Source of the DNA: CAZPHU01 sp964419255
Lineage (GTDB): Bacteria; Fibrobacterota; Chitinivibrionia; Chitinivibrionales; CAYFVL01
NCBI GenBank assembly: GCA_964419255.1
Contig: CAYQOU010000077.1
Coordinates: 1-16,979, forward strand
Reading direction: 5' to 3'
DNA: 16,979 nucleotides
Of the stretch, positions 1 through 6,754 are shown piece after piece (within the stretch, counting starts at the first letter, position 1; each line of letters opens with the position of its first letter). The translations under genes were made by a program, and so were the position numbers. The notes beneath the pieces were generated by a model, which was given only the letters and a program-made list of their open reading frames with translations, was not told the origin of the DNA and did no database searches.

Positions 1-394
1 ATGCAAACATCAAAAGCCCCAGCATGGTGATCTGAAGCGAGCCCTGCATCATGCTTTCGACGGATGCTGCGGCGTGCTCGAGATTGATTCTGGGGTAGGT
101 AAAGTCGGCCACTACAAGCATCAGCATCTGTGCGGCGATCCCTCCGATAGCGTTAGACAGCGACAGCTGTGCGTAGCCGTCGGCCGCCGAAACCGCCGAG
201 GCGGTTATGCCCGAAAGTGACGTGCTCGCCCCCAAAAATATGCCTCCCATCAGCGCCTCGCCCATGCCGGTCATATCAGCCAGCCGGTCGGCGATCTTGC
301 TCAGGTGGGCCCCCAATACACCGATGAGTACCCCGGCAACCAGAAAGGAGACGATAAACATCCACAGAGGCCAATGAGTCTCGATCTCGGGCAT
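1..394 (-). CDS. Na+/Ca2+ exchanger-family membrane protein, N-terminal part (runs off window)
   Basis: The 131 visible residues start at an ATG (392-394) preceded by AAGGA at good spacing. The stop lies outside the window. Residues about 12-30 form a first membrane helix. The next stretch, with TGMGEALMGGIFLGASTSLS (42-61) and then SNAIGGIAAQ (80-89), matches the alpha-repeat region of the CaCA cation-antiporter superfamily (Pfam Na_Ca_ex). These are inner-membrane proteins that swap Ca2+ or a similar cation for Na+ or H+. The usual TS-x-P-E ion-binding motif reads TSLSG here. From memory this resembles a bacterial subgroup with TSLPG and a conserved NLEHAAAS segment, present here as residues 104-111. 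The family is fairly sure; the substrate is unknown. It may be expressed from a promoter near the palindrome at 431-458. Confidence 0.8.
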   Translation of the reverse strand, partial: MPEIETHWPLWMFIVSFLVAGVLIGVLGAHLSKIADRLADMTGMGEALMGGIFLGASTSLSGITASAVSAADGYAQLSLSNAIGGIAAQMLMLVVADFTYPRINLEHAAASVESMMQGSLQITMLGLLMFA

Positions 395-430
395 AAGCAA
401 TCCTTTATGTCTGCAAACGGAGAAATCTAT

Positions 431-458
431 GTCAGATGCCTATGTACACATATCTGAC
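431..458. promoter_or_regulatory. Palindrome upstream of the antiporter gene, possible operator
   Basis: GTCAGAT at 431-437 is mirrored exactly by ATCTGAC at 452-458, with partial further pairing towards the centre (10 of 14 positions). It sits 37-64 bp upstream of the antiporter start, where a repressor or activator site would be expected. No regulator can be named. The remaining sequence to about 677 shows no convincing gene. Confidence 0.3.
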
Positions 459-677
459 TGGTTTCTGCTCAGAGTAGCAAAAACAACATTTGGTTGGGAG
501 TATTGCCTGCAGTTGTCATGCCGTTTCCCCATGCGTGGCCGGCACCCTTGTGCTACAGCCAGTTTCCTTGCAGGTTCAAGCACCCCCGTTGTTGAAAAGA
601 AGTTACCTAAGCCATGAATGTAAGATAGGAATCAAAAAGCATGCCGGACCGGTTTCGGGGTAAAGCTCTGGGGAGGG

Positions 678-838
678 AGGGGACGGTGTCAAAAATACTT
701 TAACAAGGCATACCGTATCGCCATTTTTCATTGATCAGACCTCAATGATTGCTGCTATACATCGTAGGACCCGTTATATGTGCCGTTTCCAAGGCATATC
801 ACAGATGGCTCCAAAATTGATTTTTGACACCGTCCCCT
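678..838. repeat. 161-bp element with 19-bp perfect terminal inverted repeats (MITE-like)
   Basis: AGGGGACGGTGTCAAAAAT at 678-696 is repeated as its exact reverse complement at 820-838. The 123 bp between the arms has no convincing coding sequence. A short element with long perfect terminal inverted repeats suggests a non-autonomous mobile element or a decayed insertion. From memory, GACGGTGTCAAAAA-type motifs recur in many bacterial genomes near Y1/REP-associated transposases, but none is present here. No target-site duplication is obvious. Confidence 0.55.
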
Positions 839-891
839 TTTCTCGATTCTTCGACCATCGTTTCCACCATAGTTTGTAATTACTGTCGCTT

Positions 892-1230
892 TCACAGCAT
901 TCTTGTCTTAGCCTGCGGCCTCGGTGTCTTAACCACCATGATCCGACAAACCTCGGTGCCCTCGTTTCGCCAGCGGTGTGGGATTTTTGCGGGGCTGTCC
1001 ACAAGCGTTTCCGGTCCCACCTCCTGCTGCTCGTCTCCAATCTCCACGACACCGGTTCCTTGCAAAATGTAGAAGAACACATCCACCGGGGTGACATGTT
1101 TTTTCAGTGACTCGCCCGGCTGGAGGCTGATATGGATCACCTGGGCGTGGTGGTTGTCCAGAAGCATGCGGGCATCAACCCCGTGGGGATTTTCGAAGCG
1201 TTCCTGCTGAACATAGTTTACCGTTTTCAT
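892..1230 (-). CDS. Small cupin-domain protein
   Basis: This 112-aa single-domain cupin has a good ribosome site (AGAGGAG, 7 nt before the ATG). Cupin motif 1 spans about residues 39-60 (GES..KKHVTPVD..FYILQGTG). It keeps the first histidine (H45), but the second of the usual HxH pair is threonine (T47). Motif 2 (about 78-89) has P84, H85 and N89. At least two metal ligands of the usual set therefore remain. Such small cupins are often metal-binding proteins of unknown substrate or sensors. The gene stands alone, with a terminator for the upstream gene behind it and an FNR-type site in front. This suggests induction under low oxygen or nitrosative stress. The exact function is unknown. Confidence 0.88.
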   Translation of the reverse strand: MKTVNYVQQERFENPHGVDARMLLDNHHAQVIHISLQPGESLKKHVTPVDVFFYILQGTGVVEIGDEQQEVGPETLVDSPAKIPHRWRNEGTEVCRIMVVKTPRPQAKTRML

Positions 1231-1274
1231 GACTTTTCTCCTCTCAATGAAAGTTATTACCGATTTACATAATA

Positions 1275-1316
1275 AATATACGGGCTTATCAATTCTAACT
1301 CATTGATCCGGATCAA
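1275..1316 (-). promoter_or_regulatory. FNR/CRP-family activator site and -10 box driving the cupin gene
   Basis: TTGATCCGGATCAA at 1303-1316 is a perfect match to the FNR consensus TTGAT-N4-ATCAA. On the minus strand a TATATT hexamer (1275-1280) lies with its centre 32 bp from the centre of the site. That puts the site near -41.5, the geometry of class II FNR-dependent promoters. Transcription would start near 1268, about 38 nt before the cupin ATG. A gene on the plus strand is unlikely to be the target, because a minus-strand terminator and gene follow there. Confidence 0.7.
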
Positions 1317-1332
1317 GAAAAAGCCTTTTCGA

Positions 1333-1372
1333 CAAAAAAAAGAGCCGTGCATGCATCATGCGACGGCTCTTC
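1333..1372 (-). terminator. Rho-independent terminator of the DUF4168-like gene
   Basis: AAGAGCCGT (1340-1348) pairs with ACGGCTCTT (1363-1371). Read on the minus strand, the stem is followed by an uninterrupted T tract (1334-1340). It lies about 30 bp beyond the stop of the 1402-1899 gene and insulates the cupin promoter. Confidence 0.85.
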
Positions 1373-1401
1373 TTTCCAGAGAGAGAGGATGTGTATCTCT
1401 A

Positions 1402-1899
1402 TCAGCTGCTTTTCATCAGCTCTGTGTACTTTTCCTGAGTTTCAGGAGAGCTTTGGATATGAACCGCAATCTCATCATACCTCTGCGGTGTCAATCCTTT
1501 ATCCTTTATCACTGAATTGCCTTTTTCCTGAAGCTTAGCATCTATAATCTGGGCTTTCTTTGCGATTTCTTCAAGCTTGGCACTCTCTTTTTTTGTCACC
1601 TCTGGAGCCTTACTTTCGGGATTTCGCTGTGCGGTGGCAATTTCCATATATCTTTCCACGGTCATCTTCTGCTTGGTGATGGCTTCTGTGATCTGCTTTT
1701 CCGCATCCTCCAGAAGAGGCATCATCTTCTTGTTCACCTCCGCGAACAGCTCGACTTCCTTGTCGGTAACTTTGGTGACAGCTTGCTCTTTAGCGCTGTC
1801 GGATATCCCCGGAAACTGCCCCATAGCGGCAGTGCCAACCAGAAGAGCGATAACCACGGCTGTTATGCCTGCGACCCAGCGGTTTTTGAGTTTTTTCAT
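1402..1899 (-). CDS. Secreted DUF4168-like helical protein
   Basis: This 165-aa protein starts at an ATG preceded by AAGGAAA. Residues 1-7 are basic (KKLKNR) and 8-25 hydrophobic, ending in AAMG, so it is an exported protein with a signal peptide or anchor. The mature part is charged and helical. The segment about 45-95 (DKEVELFAEVNKKM..., then TVERYMEIATAQRNPE) resembles the DUF4168 family. A second similar piece near 135-155 (LTPQRYDEIAVHIQSSPE) suggests an internal duplication. The function of the family is unknown; a periplasmic location is inferred. It is a single-gene unit with its own terminator. The call rests on motif memory, so the family name is moderately sure and the gene itself is sure. 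Confidence 0.82.
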   Translation of the reverse strand: MKKLKNRWVAGITAVVIALLVGTAAMGQFPGISDSAKEQAVTKVTDKEVELFAEVNKKMMPLLEDAEKQITEAITKQKMTVERYMEIATAQRNPESKAPEVTKKESAKLEEIAKKAQIIDAKLQEKGNSVIKDKGLTPQRYDEIAVHIQSSPETQEKYTELMKSS

Positions 1900-2221
1900 G
1901 ATGATGTTTCCTTTTACTGCTTGAGTGTGAGTTGAATTGTATGGAGTTTACGGCTGAAGAAAAGTTTAATTGCGGGGAAAAGCCAACAAAGGAGCGTGTT
2001 TTTTGGCTGCGCCGGTTGGTATCTAAAATAATCGGGTATGAGCAAAAGCAGCCCCAAAAAAACTTCATTTTACCAAAACGGGTTGGAGGCCCTGCGATTC
2101 GGCTATGATGTATATGCTAAGGCGGTATAATCTTGCACTGTCGAGAGCATTCTTCCCTGGCAGACACGAATTGCAGCTTGTGTCGATACTAAATGTTAAC
2201 CTGCAACTCCATGCTTGGACA
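1900..2221. other. Gene-free stretch between the DUF4168-like gene and the tRNA genes
   Basis: No convincing gene is visible on either strand. The start should hold the promoter of the 1402-1899 gene, but no clear -35/-10 pair stands out. An imperfect long-loop pairing (1998-2010 with 2048-2063) has no T tract in a useful orientation. Confidence 0.5.
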
Positions 2222-2266
2222 TGATACAGAACAGGCCACCTGAAAAGCAGGTGGCCTGTTCTGTAT

Positions 2267-2268
<2 letters not shown>
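2222..2268 (-). terminator. Perfect 21-bp hairpin at the 3' end of the tRNA pair
   Basis: Positions 2222-2242 and 2248-2268 are exact reverse complements around the 5-nt loop AAAAG. The hairpin overlaps the last two bases of tRNA-Arg. It has no T tract on either side, so it is not a canonical intrinsic terminator. It may instead end or protect the tRNA precursor, or guide 3' processing. Confidence 0.55.
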
Positions 2269-2340
<72 letters not shown>

Positions 2341-2355
2341 AGGTATTGAAAAGAA

Positions 2356-2432
<77 letters not shown>

Positions 2433-2463
2433 ACGAGTTGTCAAAATCTTTCACAGACTCTCT

Positions 2464-2492
2464 AATATACAACATGTATACCGGATTGGAAA
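2464..2492 (-). promoter_or_regulatory. Candidate sigma-70-type promoter of the tRNA pair
   Basis: On the minus strand TTTCCA (2487-2492, 4 of 6 matches to TTGACA) and TATATT (2464-2469) are 17 bp apart. This would start transcription about 25 nt before tRNA-Pro. Confidence 0.45.
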
Positions 2493-2602
2493 AGCACAAA
2501 TATGGTGATCACCTGAGATGGGCTTTGTTCATGGTTTTAACTCTGGCATTAGGCTAAAAGGCGGGTACGCCGCCGCAGAACGAAACAGAAAAACATTTCT
2601 TT

Positions 2603-2793
2603 GACCACGGATATTCCATTTGATTGGGGATCATCCCGACACCGCTCTGGCCATTGCAAAGCAGTTGGGGATTGCCGATAAACGGGAAAACCTGATCGCC
2701 GGTAAACAGCTTGCCGAGTTTGCTGCCGCCGAGCAAGAGCAGGTCAGTGAGGAACTCGGAGATATTCAAAGCATTAAAGAGGAAAGCCGAATA
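2603..2793 (+). pseudogene. Fragment of a P-type cation-transporting ATPase
   Basis: From 2620 the frame reads MIGDHPDTALAIAKQLGIAD and then KRENLIAGKQLAEF. This strongly resembles the conserved hinge of P-type ATPases (MITGDHP-x-TA-x-AIA-x-LGI). About 55 codons of a normally ~900-residue protein remain. The conserved Thr before GDH is missing. Upstream, the matching residues (GYSI) continue in another frame and run into TGA. Neither the ATP-binding core nor the membrane helices are present nearby. It is a relic, lying between the tRNA genes and the terminator of the PAC2 gene. Confidence 0.6.
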
Positions 2794-2830
2794 AAAAAAA
2801 TGGGGCATTCTTATGATTGCCCCATTTTTT
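2793..2830 (-). terminator. Terminator of the PAC2-family gene, possibly bidirectional
   Basis: AAAAAATGGGGCA (2795-2807) pairs with TGCCCCATTTTTT (2818-2830). Both strands have a T run after the stem. It lies 25 bp beyond the stop of the minus-strand gene. Confidence 0.85.
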
Positions 2831-2854
2831 ATCACATGGTGTAGAAGATTGAAA

Positions 2855-3808
2855 TTATCTGAACAGATCCAGAAATCGTTTCTCGTATTTCGCAAAAAGC
2901 CGATGCTTATCGAGTTCCGCCTTCAGCTCCATTGCTTTGCTCTTATCATTGGAAGCGATCGCAAAAAGCTCCTCGATACGCTGCCGAAGCTCCTCTGGAA
3001 TCTCCGGCTTCTTGGGTTTGGCCGGCAGCTCTTCCGCTGGATATTCGGGCAGAAGATGTGACTGTTCGGGTTCTTTATTTCCAAGCATTCCCGGCAGGTG
3101 TTTGCGCATCTGCTGCTCCATCTGCTCAAACATCTCATCCATCTGTTCTACCGCTTTTATCAGATCATCAAAATCAACCTGAGCATCGGTAAGCTCCTGC
3201 AATTTCCTGATCACCTCCAGCGCTGCCTTTGGATAGCTGACCGAACCCGCATATGCAGGCATGGTGACCAGTATGCATGCGGCTTCAATGCCATGATTCT
3301 CCGCCATGGTGGGCAGAAGCCCCGCAGGCCCCGTTATTTCACCTCCCGGGAGAGGCTGCAGCCCCTTCTGTTTCAGGGTTTTGCTCAGCTCATCGTTTGT
3401 GGCGGCATAAAAAAGCTGCGGTTTTTCATTGTGGCTCGACTGCACGGGAATCGCCGCGGCTGTAAGAATTCTTTTCACACCCATCTGCTGCGCTGCGTTT
3501 AGCACATTGTGGGTAAATGCTACACTCTCCCGCCCATGAAGCTGTGAGCTGCTCTCAAAAAATACCATGTCCGGGTTTTTCTTGTAATACAGACTGCTTT
3601 CCGGCGGCTGAGGCTTTATCATCTTGCCATTGCGCACCGTGATAGCCTCCGGCACGAAAAACGGACGCATGTCAATATCTGCAAACTGCTCCGCCTCCAG
3701 TTTTCGGCGAAGATAGTCGACTGCTATCATTCCGACGTTTCCCATTCCCGGCCATGCTGCAAGCATCACCGGAGATGTCGCGAATTGAATATTTGTTGAT
3801 GTAGACAT
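2855..3808 (-). CDS. PAC2-family protein
   Basis: The 317-aa product starts at the ATG at 3806-3808, chosen over an upstream ATG because AGGAGGT lies 7 nt before it. Residues about 12-205 match the PAC2 fold (related to proteasome-assembly chaperone 2; COG1938/COG2047-like). It has the typical N-terminal WPGMGNVG (19-26) and a later glycine-rich segment GGEITGPAGLLPTMA (155-169), followed by a hydrophobic strand. The tail (about 205-317) is charged and largely helical (EQMDEMFEQMEQQMRK, then a proline/lysine-rich linker and another helix). It may mediate oligomerisation. Bacterial members have no settled role. The gene is divergent from the M29 peptidase gene, so a link to protein turnover is possible but only inferred. 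Confidence 0.88.
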   Translation of the reverse strand: MSTSTNIQFATSPVMLAAWPGMGNVGMIAVDYLRRKLEAEQFADIDMRPFFVPEAITVRNGKMIKPQPPESSLYYKKNPDMVFFESSSQLHGRESVAFTHNVLNAAQQMGVKRILTAAAIPVQSSHNEKPQLFYAATNDELSKTLKQKGLQPLPGGEITGPAGLLPTMAENHGIEAACILVTMPAYAGSVSYPKAALEVIRKLQELTDAQVDFDDLIKAVEQMDEMFEQMEQQMRKHLPGMLGNKEPEQSHLLPEYPAEELPAKPKKPEIPEELRQRIEELFAIASNDKSKAMELKAELDKHRLFAKYEKRFLDLFR

Positions 3809-3900
3809 AATCAGACCTCCTGGCCACCTGAGACAACAAGACCTGTGCCAACTTGCACACCGCACCTCCAATGCTTGTAAGTCTTTGAATAATGCCGGAA

Positions 3901-3930
3901 ATAGGAGAATGGTCGATCAAAAGATGTCAA
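3901..3930 (-). promoter_or_regulatory. Candidate promoter of the PAC2-family gene
   Basis: A consensus TTGACA (3925-3930, minus strand) is followed after 18 bp by TCCTAT (3901-3906). The leader would be about 85 nt. On the opposite strand a TATAAT at 3952-3957 lacks a good -35 but could serve the divergent peptidase gene. Confidence 0.4.
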
Positions 3931-4177
3931 TGAAGTGCTCAAAAGCTGTTTTATAATGAAACATCGGCGATGTATATCGAAACGCTTTCCATCATAAACG
4001 GAGTATCCCGTAAGACATCATACGGTTCATATTTTGCAGACACAGATCACAGGAAAATGAACAAGCCCGGTCACAACAGATTGGAGCAGGAGACCATCAT
4101 TGAATTAAACATGTCGGAAGGTGCAGGTAGTAATTTACATGTCTATGTAGAATGTATTAAGAGAAAGGATTTTTCGC

Positions 4178-5377
4178 ATGTACGTGCCATCACAGCAAAT
4201 GCTCAAGAAATATGCGGATGTATTGATCCGGTTTGCACTCAATGACGGTGAAGGTATACGACCGGGGGAAACGGTCTACTTTGTCACCCAGACTCCCGGA
4301 ATTCCACTCGCCGTGGAGGTGTATCGCTCCATTTTGCAGGCGGGCGGCAATCCGCTTGTGCATGTCACCGACGATCGGTTTCGGCTGATACAGGTGCAGG
4401 AGGGCTCCGATGAGCAGATCAGGTTCTTTCCGGCTTCATACTATAGAGGCCTGGCAGATCAGATAGATCACTATGTAAGAATCCTTGCCGATGAGGATCC
4501 GCTCTATCTCAAAGATGTCGATCCAAAGAAAGTGATTGCTTCTATCAGAAGCACCAAACAATTTCGAGACTGGCTGGATGCGAAGGAGGATGCGGGGAAA
4601 TTCTCCTGGACACTCTGCCTGTATGCTACGGAGGGTGCTGCGCGGGAGGCCGGGTTGAGTGTGGAGGAATATTGGAATCAGATCCGTAATGCCTGTTTTC
4701 TTGATGAGGACGATCCGATTGCCAAATGGAGAAATGTTGTGGGGCATATGAGCAGTATTCTGGACACCTTAAACGATATGACGATTGACAAGGTGCATGT
4801 GGAGGCAAAAGATACCGATCTGTGGGTCGGAATCGGTGAGAAACGTCGCTGGCTTGGTGGGCGCGGTCGTAATATCCCCAGCTTTGAAATCTTCACCTCT
4901 CCCGACTGGCGGCAGGTGGACGGAAAAGTGTTTTTCGATCTTCCGCTCTACCGGTATGGCAATATCATCCGTGATATTCACCTGGAGCTGAAGGATGGTA
5001 AGATAATTAACGCAAGGGCGGGTGAAAATGAGTCGCTTCTCAGGGAGATGATTTCTCAGAAACATGCCGACAGGATAGGGGAATTTTCACTGACCGACAG
5101 GAGATTTTCCAGGATAACCAAGTTTATGGCAAATACGCTGTATGATGAGAACTTCGGCGGTGAGTATGGGAATACTCACCTGGCGGTGGGCAAGGCATAT
5201 CACGATGCCTGCAGTGAGCCGCTGGGGAGCATGACAGAGGAGAGATTCAAGGAGCTGGGGTTCAATGACTCGCCCGAGCATACGGACATCATTGCTACCG
5301 GTGATCGGAAAGTGACCGCAGTCTTAAAAGATGGCGGCAGGAAAGTGATCTATGAGGGAGGTGAATTCCAGATATAG
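4178..5377 (+). CDS. Aminopeptidase, M29 (thermophilic metalloprotease, AmpS/AmpT) family
   Basis: This 399-aa cytoplasmic metallopeptidase is of full family length. The ATG is preceded by GAAAGGA. M29 enzymes remove N-terminal residues from peptides using two divalent metal ions. By comparison with the family the expected metal and catalytic residues can all be placed: E237 in NIPSFEIFTSP, E302 in GEFSL, H334 and Y341 in NTHLAVGKAYHD, and H368 and D370 in HTDIIATG. No signal peptide is seen. A T-tailed hairpin follows 24 bp after the stop, so it is probably a single-gene transcript. The leader between the possible TATAAT at 3952 and the ATG would be about 210 nt and shows no riboswitch that I recognise. 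Confidence 0.95.
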   Translation: MYVPSQQMLKKYADVLIRFALNDGEGIRPGETVYFVTQTPGIPLAVEVYRSILQAGGNPLVHVTDDRFRLIQVQEGSDEQIRFFPASYYRGLADQIDHYVRILADEDPLYLKDVDPKKVIASIRSTKQFRDWLDAKEDAGKFSWTLCLYATEGAAREAGLSVEEYWNQIRNACFLDEDDPIAKWRNVVGHMSSILDTLNDMTIDKVHVEAKDTDLWVGIGEKRRWLGGRGRNIPSFEIFTSPDWRQVDGKVFFDLPLYRYGNIIRDIHLELKDGKIINARAGENESLLREMISQKHADRIGEFSLTDRRFSRITKFMANTLYDENFGGEYGNTHLAVGKAYHDACSEPLGSMTEERFKELGFNDSPEHTDIIATGDRKVTAVLKDGGRKVIYEGGEFQI

Positions 5378-5400
5378 AATCCGCCTCTGCTTATCTATCC

Positions 5401-5434
5401 GGCCATGCGCTTTCGAAGAGGGTATGGCCTTTTT
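5401..5434 (+). terminator. Terminator of the M29 aminopeptidase gene
   Basis: GGCCAT (5401-5406) pairs with ATGGCC (5424-5429), followed by TTTTT (5430-5434). The loop is long, so strength is moderate. Confidence 0.65.
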
Positions 5435-5546
5435 ACTTTATAGTTGGATTACCATTTCACATAAGCCGCGTTTAATTAGCCTCTTGAGGATGAAACTCAC
5501 TTTCATAGTAAGAATAATTTCCGGAATAGACAGTGGCAGCCCCTTC

Positions 5547-5571
5547 AACACCGGCGTATTTTGCCGGTGTT
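5547..5571. other. 9-bp GC-rich hairpin in the leader of the small helical protein gene
   Basis: AACACCGGC (5547-5555) pairs perfectly with GCCGGTGTT (5563-5571) around a 7-nt loop. There is no T tract. It lies 80 bp upstream of the 5652 start and could be a 5' UTR structure. Confidence 0.4.
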
Positions 5572-5651
5572 ATCAGCAGATCCAGATGGCGTCATATTTG
5601 CTCAATCAAAGAATCGAATTAGATTCGTCACCTATTTTCTGGAGGTCACTC

Positions 5652-5939
5652 ATGAAAGCAATCCTTAAGGCAGCTCTGGGCGCTCTGGCGTTTGTGGGGC
5701 TAATCTCTGCCCTGAAAAACAAAAAATCGGGTAAGCATGCGGGTAGGAAAGTCGATCAAGCAATCGCTAAGGCGGGTAAATATTTCGAGCATGCGGCACA
5801 TGAAATCCGCAAAAGTGGTAAGCATCATGATGCACAGAGAGTCGGCAGAGTCATTGATCAGGCAGTGAGCAAGGCGAAATCGGAACTCGAAAAATCCGGC
5901 GACAAGGTTAGAAAACACGCCATGAGCATGTCTAAATAG
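5652..5939 (+). CDS. Small membrane-anchored helical-repeat protein, function unknown
   Basis: The 95-aa protein starts at an ATG with GGAGGT 5 nt upstream; earlier in-frame starts lack such a site. Residues 4-21 form one hydrophobic helix (ILKAALGALAFVGLISAL). The remainder is very basic and helical, rich in Ala, Lys and His. Two imperfect copies of one unit are visible: GRKVDQAIAKAGKYFEHAAH at 31-50 and GRVIDQAVSKAKSELEKSGD at 65-84, each with the core GR-x(2)-DQA-x(2)-KA. The design recalls YtxH/phasin-like or apolipoprotein-like amphipathic helices. It could lie on a membrane surface or bind nucleic acid through its basic residues. I do not recognise the family. Confidence 0.8.
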   Translation: MKAILKAALGALAFVGLISALKNKKSGKHAGRKVDQAIAKAGKYFEHAAHEIRKSGKHHDAQRVGRVIDQAVSKAKSELEKSGDKVRKHAMSMSK

Positions 5940-5966
5940 TACCTGTTCAGAAATGTAGCTCACAGC

Positions 5967-6156
5967 TGTCGTGCTTCCGCTTGCGGGATGACACGGTGCC
6001 CATGTTTCGTTTCGCGGCAGGGATCAGCACAGGTGTATTCGAAACTGCGGTTAAAAACGATGGATTTGACTTGCCTTCGGCTACGTCGCTACTTCGTGGT
6101 GTCAGGCAGACACTACCTGGTCCAGCCTTCACGAATATGACAAAGGAATCAATTGA
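5967..6156 (+). repeat. Degenerate dispersed repeat, copy A, with REP-like palindrome
   Basis: A small imperfect palindrome around CCGCTTGCGGGATGACA (5977-5993) is followed by three blocks: CTGCGGTTAAAA (6045-6056), CTACTTCGTGGT (6089-6100) and ATGACAAAGGAATCAATTG (6137-6155). The same blocks occur in the same order at 15830-15921. No coding function is apparent. Confidence 0.45.
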
Positions 6157-6203
6157 TAATTCTGAGCGGATAATAAGTAACCATCTGTAGCAGTACCCAT
6201 CCC

Positions 6204-6235
6204 AAAAGCCACTGTGTTTGAATACACAGTGGCTT
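6204..6235 (-). terminator. 12-bp perfect hairpin ending the decayed minus-strand gene
   Basis: AAGCCACTGTGT (6206-6217) pairs with ACACAGTGGCTT (6224-6235). On the minus strand four Ts close the stem, giving a short T tail. It falls exactly where coding-like sequence from the right stops. Confidence 0.5.
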
Positions 6236-6667
6236 ATATAATTTCTGCAGTGTTCTTCTTCAGTATTCATTTCCGCCTGAATGAGAAGATTGTATTCTGA
6301 GATCAAAGCAGCACCATCCCCATATCTTATCTCCAGAAAGGATATCTTTTTCGACACTTGTGGCGCAATGCCTCTACCGTCTTTTCGTAGTTATTGTCTA
6401 CTACCATATCTTTGCTCACGAGATTGCTTTGATCATTCGGATAAGGATTTGAGGCCCATGGCGCGCGTGCAAGACTTCTTTTTCCCAGGATCTTTGAGTC
6501 TTTGTAAGCTTTCGAGATGGAAATTCCCCAAAATCCGGGGCAAGAAAATTATGTTCTGCACGAGTATGATTGTTCAGGTTCTGCCATTTAGATACCTCTG
6601 TTTCTGATTTGAGTCGGATTCGAAAAGAAGGTATTTTAATGGTTCCGTGGAACGATGCACGTAATAA
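6236..6667 (-). pseudogene. Probable frameshifted minus-strand gene, unidentified
   Basis: Three coding-like frames follow each other on the minus strand. The first, with no usable start codon, is open from 6667 to the TGA at 6416-6418 (83 codons; e.g. RAEHNFLAPDFGEFPSRKL). The second runs from about 6419 to the TAA at 6327-6329 (SKDMVVDNNYEKTVEALRHK). The third begins around 6357 (KKISFLEIRYGDGAALISEY, then LLIQAEMNTEEEHCRNYIS) and reaches the hairpin at 6235. Joined by two single-base shifts, one possibly in an A5 run near 6345-6349, they give one charged protein of about 140 residues. I do not recognise it. It could be a decayed gene or assembly errors. The antisense frames here are taken as shadows. 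Confidence 0.4.
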
Positions 6668-6754
6668 TTATCTTTTTTTGTGTATACAGTGTTTCGTTTC
6701 CTGGTGCCGTGATGTCAAATCCTTGAATTTTAGCTATGCTGGATTGGGTAACTG

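Noticed and set aside
429..617. 62-codon frame (+) with a GGAG-like site before its ATG
   Set aside because: Composition is not coding-like, it overlaps the palindrome, and no domain is seen.
774..1097. 107-codon frame (-)
   Set aside because: It overlaps the cupin gene in another frame and runs into the inverted-repeat element.
1998..2063. Long-loop inverted repeat with A/T-rich arms
   Set aside because: Imperfect stem, 37-nt loop, and no T tract in the right place.
1790..2068. 92-codon frame (-)
   Set aside because: It overlaps the start of the DUF4168-like gene, which has the better ribosome site and a signal peptide.
2554..2895. 113-codon frame (-)
   Set aside because: It is antisense to the P-type ATPase fragment and crosses the PAC2 terminator.
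3970..4245. 91-codon frame (+) before the aminopeptidase
   Set aside because: It overlaps the true start in another frame and has no ribosome site or domain.
5352..5651. N-terminal extension of the small helical protein
   Set aside because: It crosses the aminopeptidase stop and terminator; the GGAGGT site sets the start at 5652.
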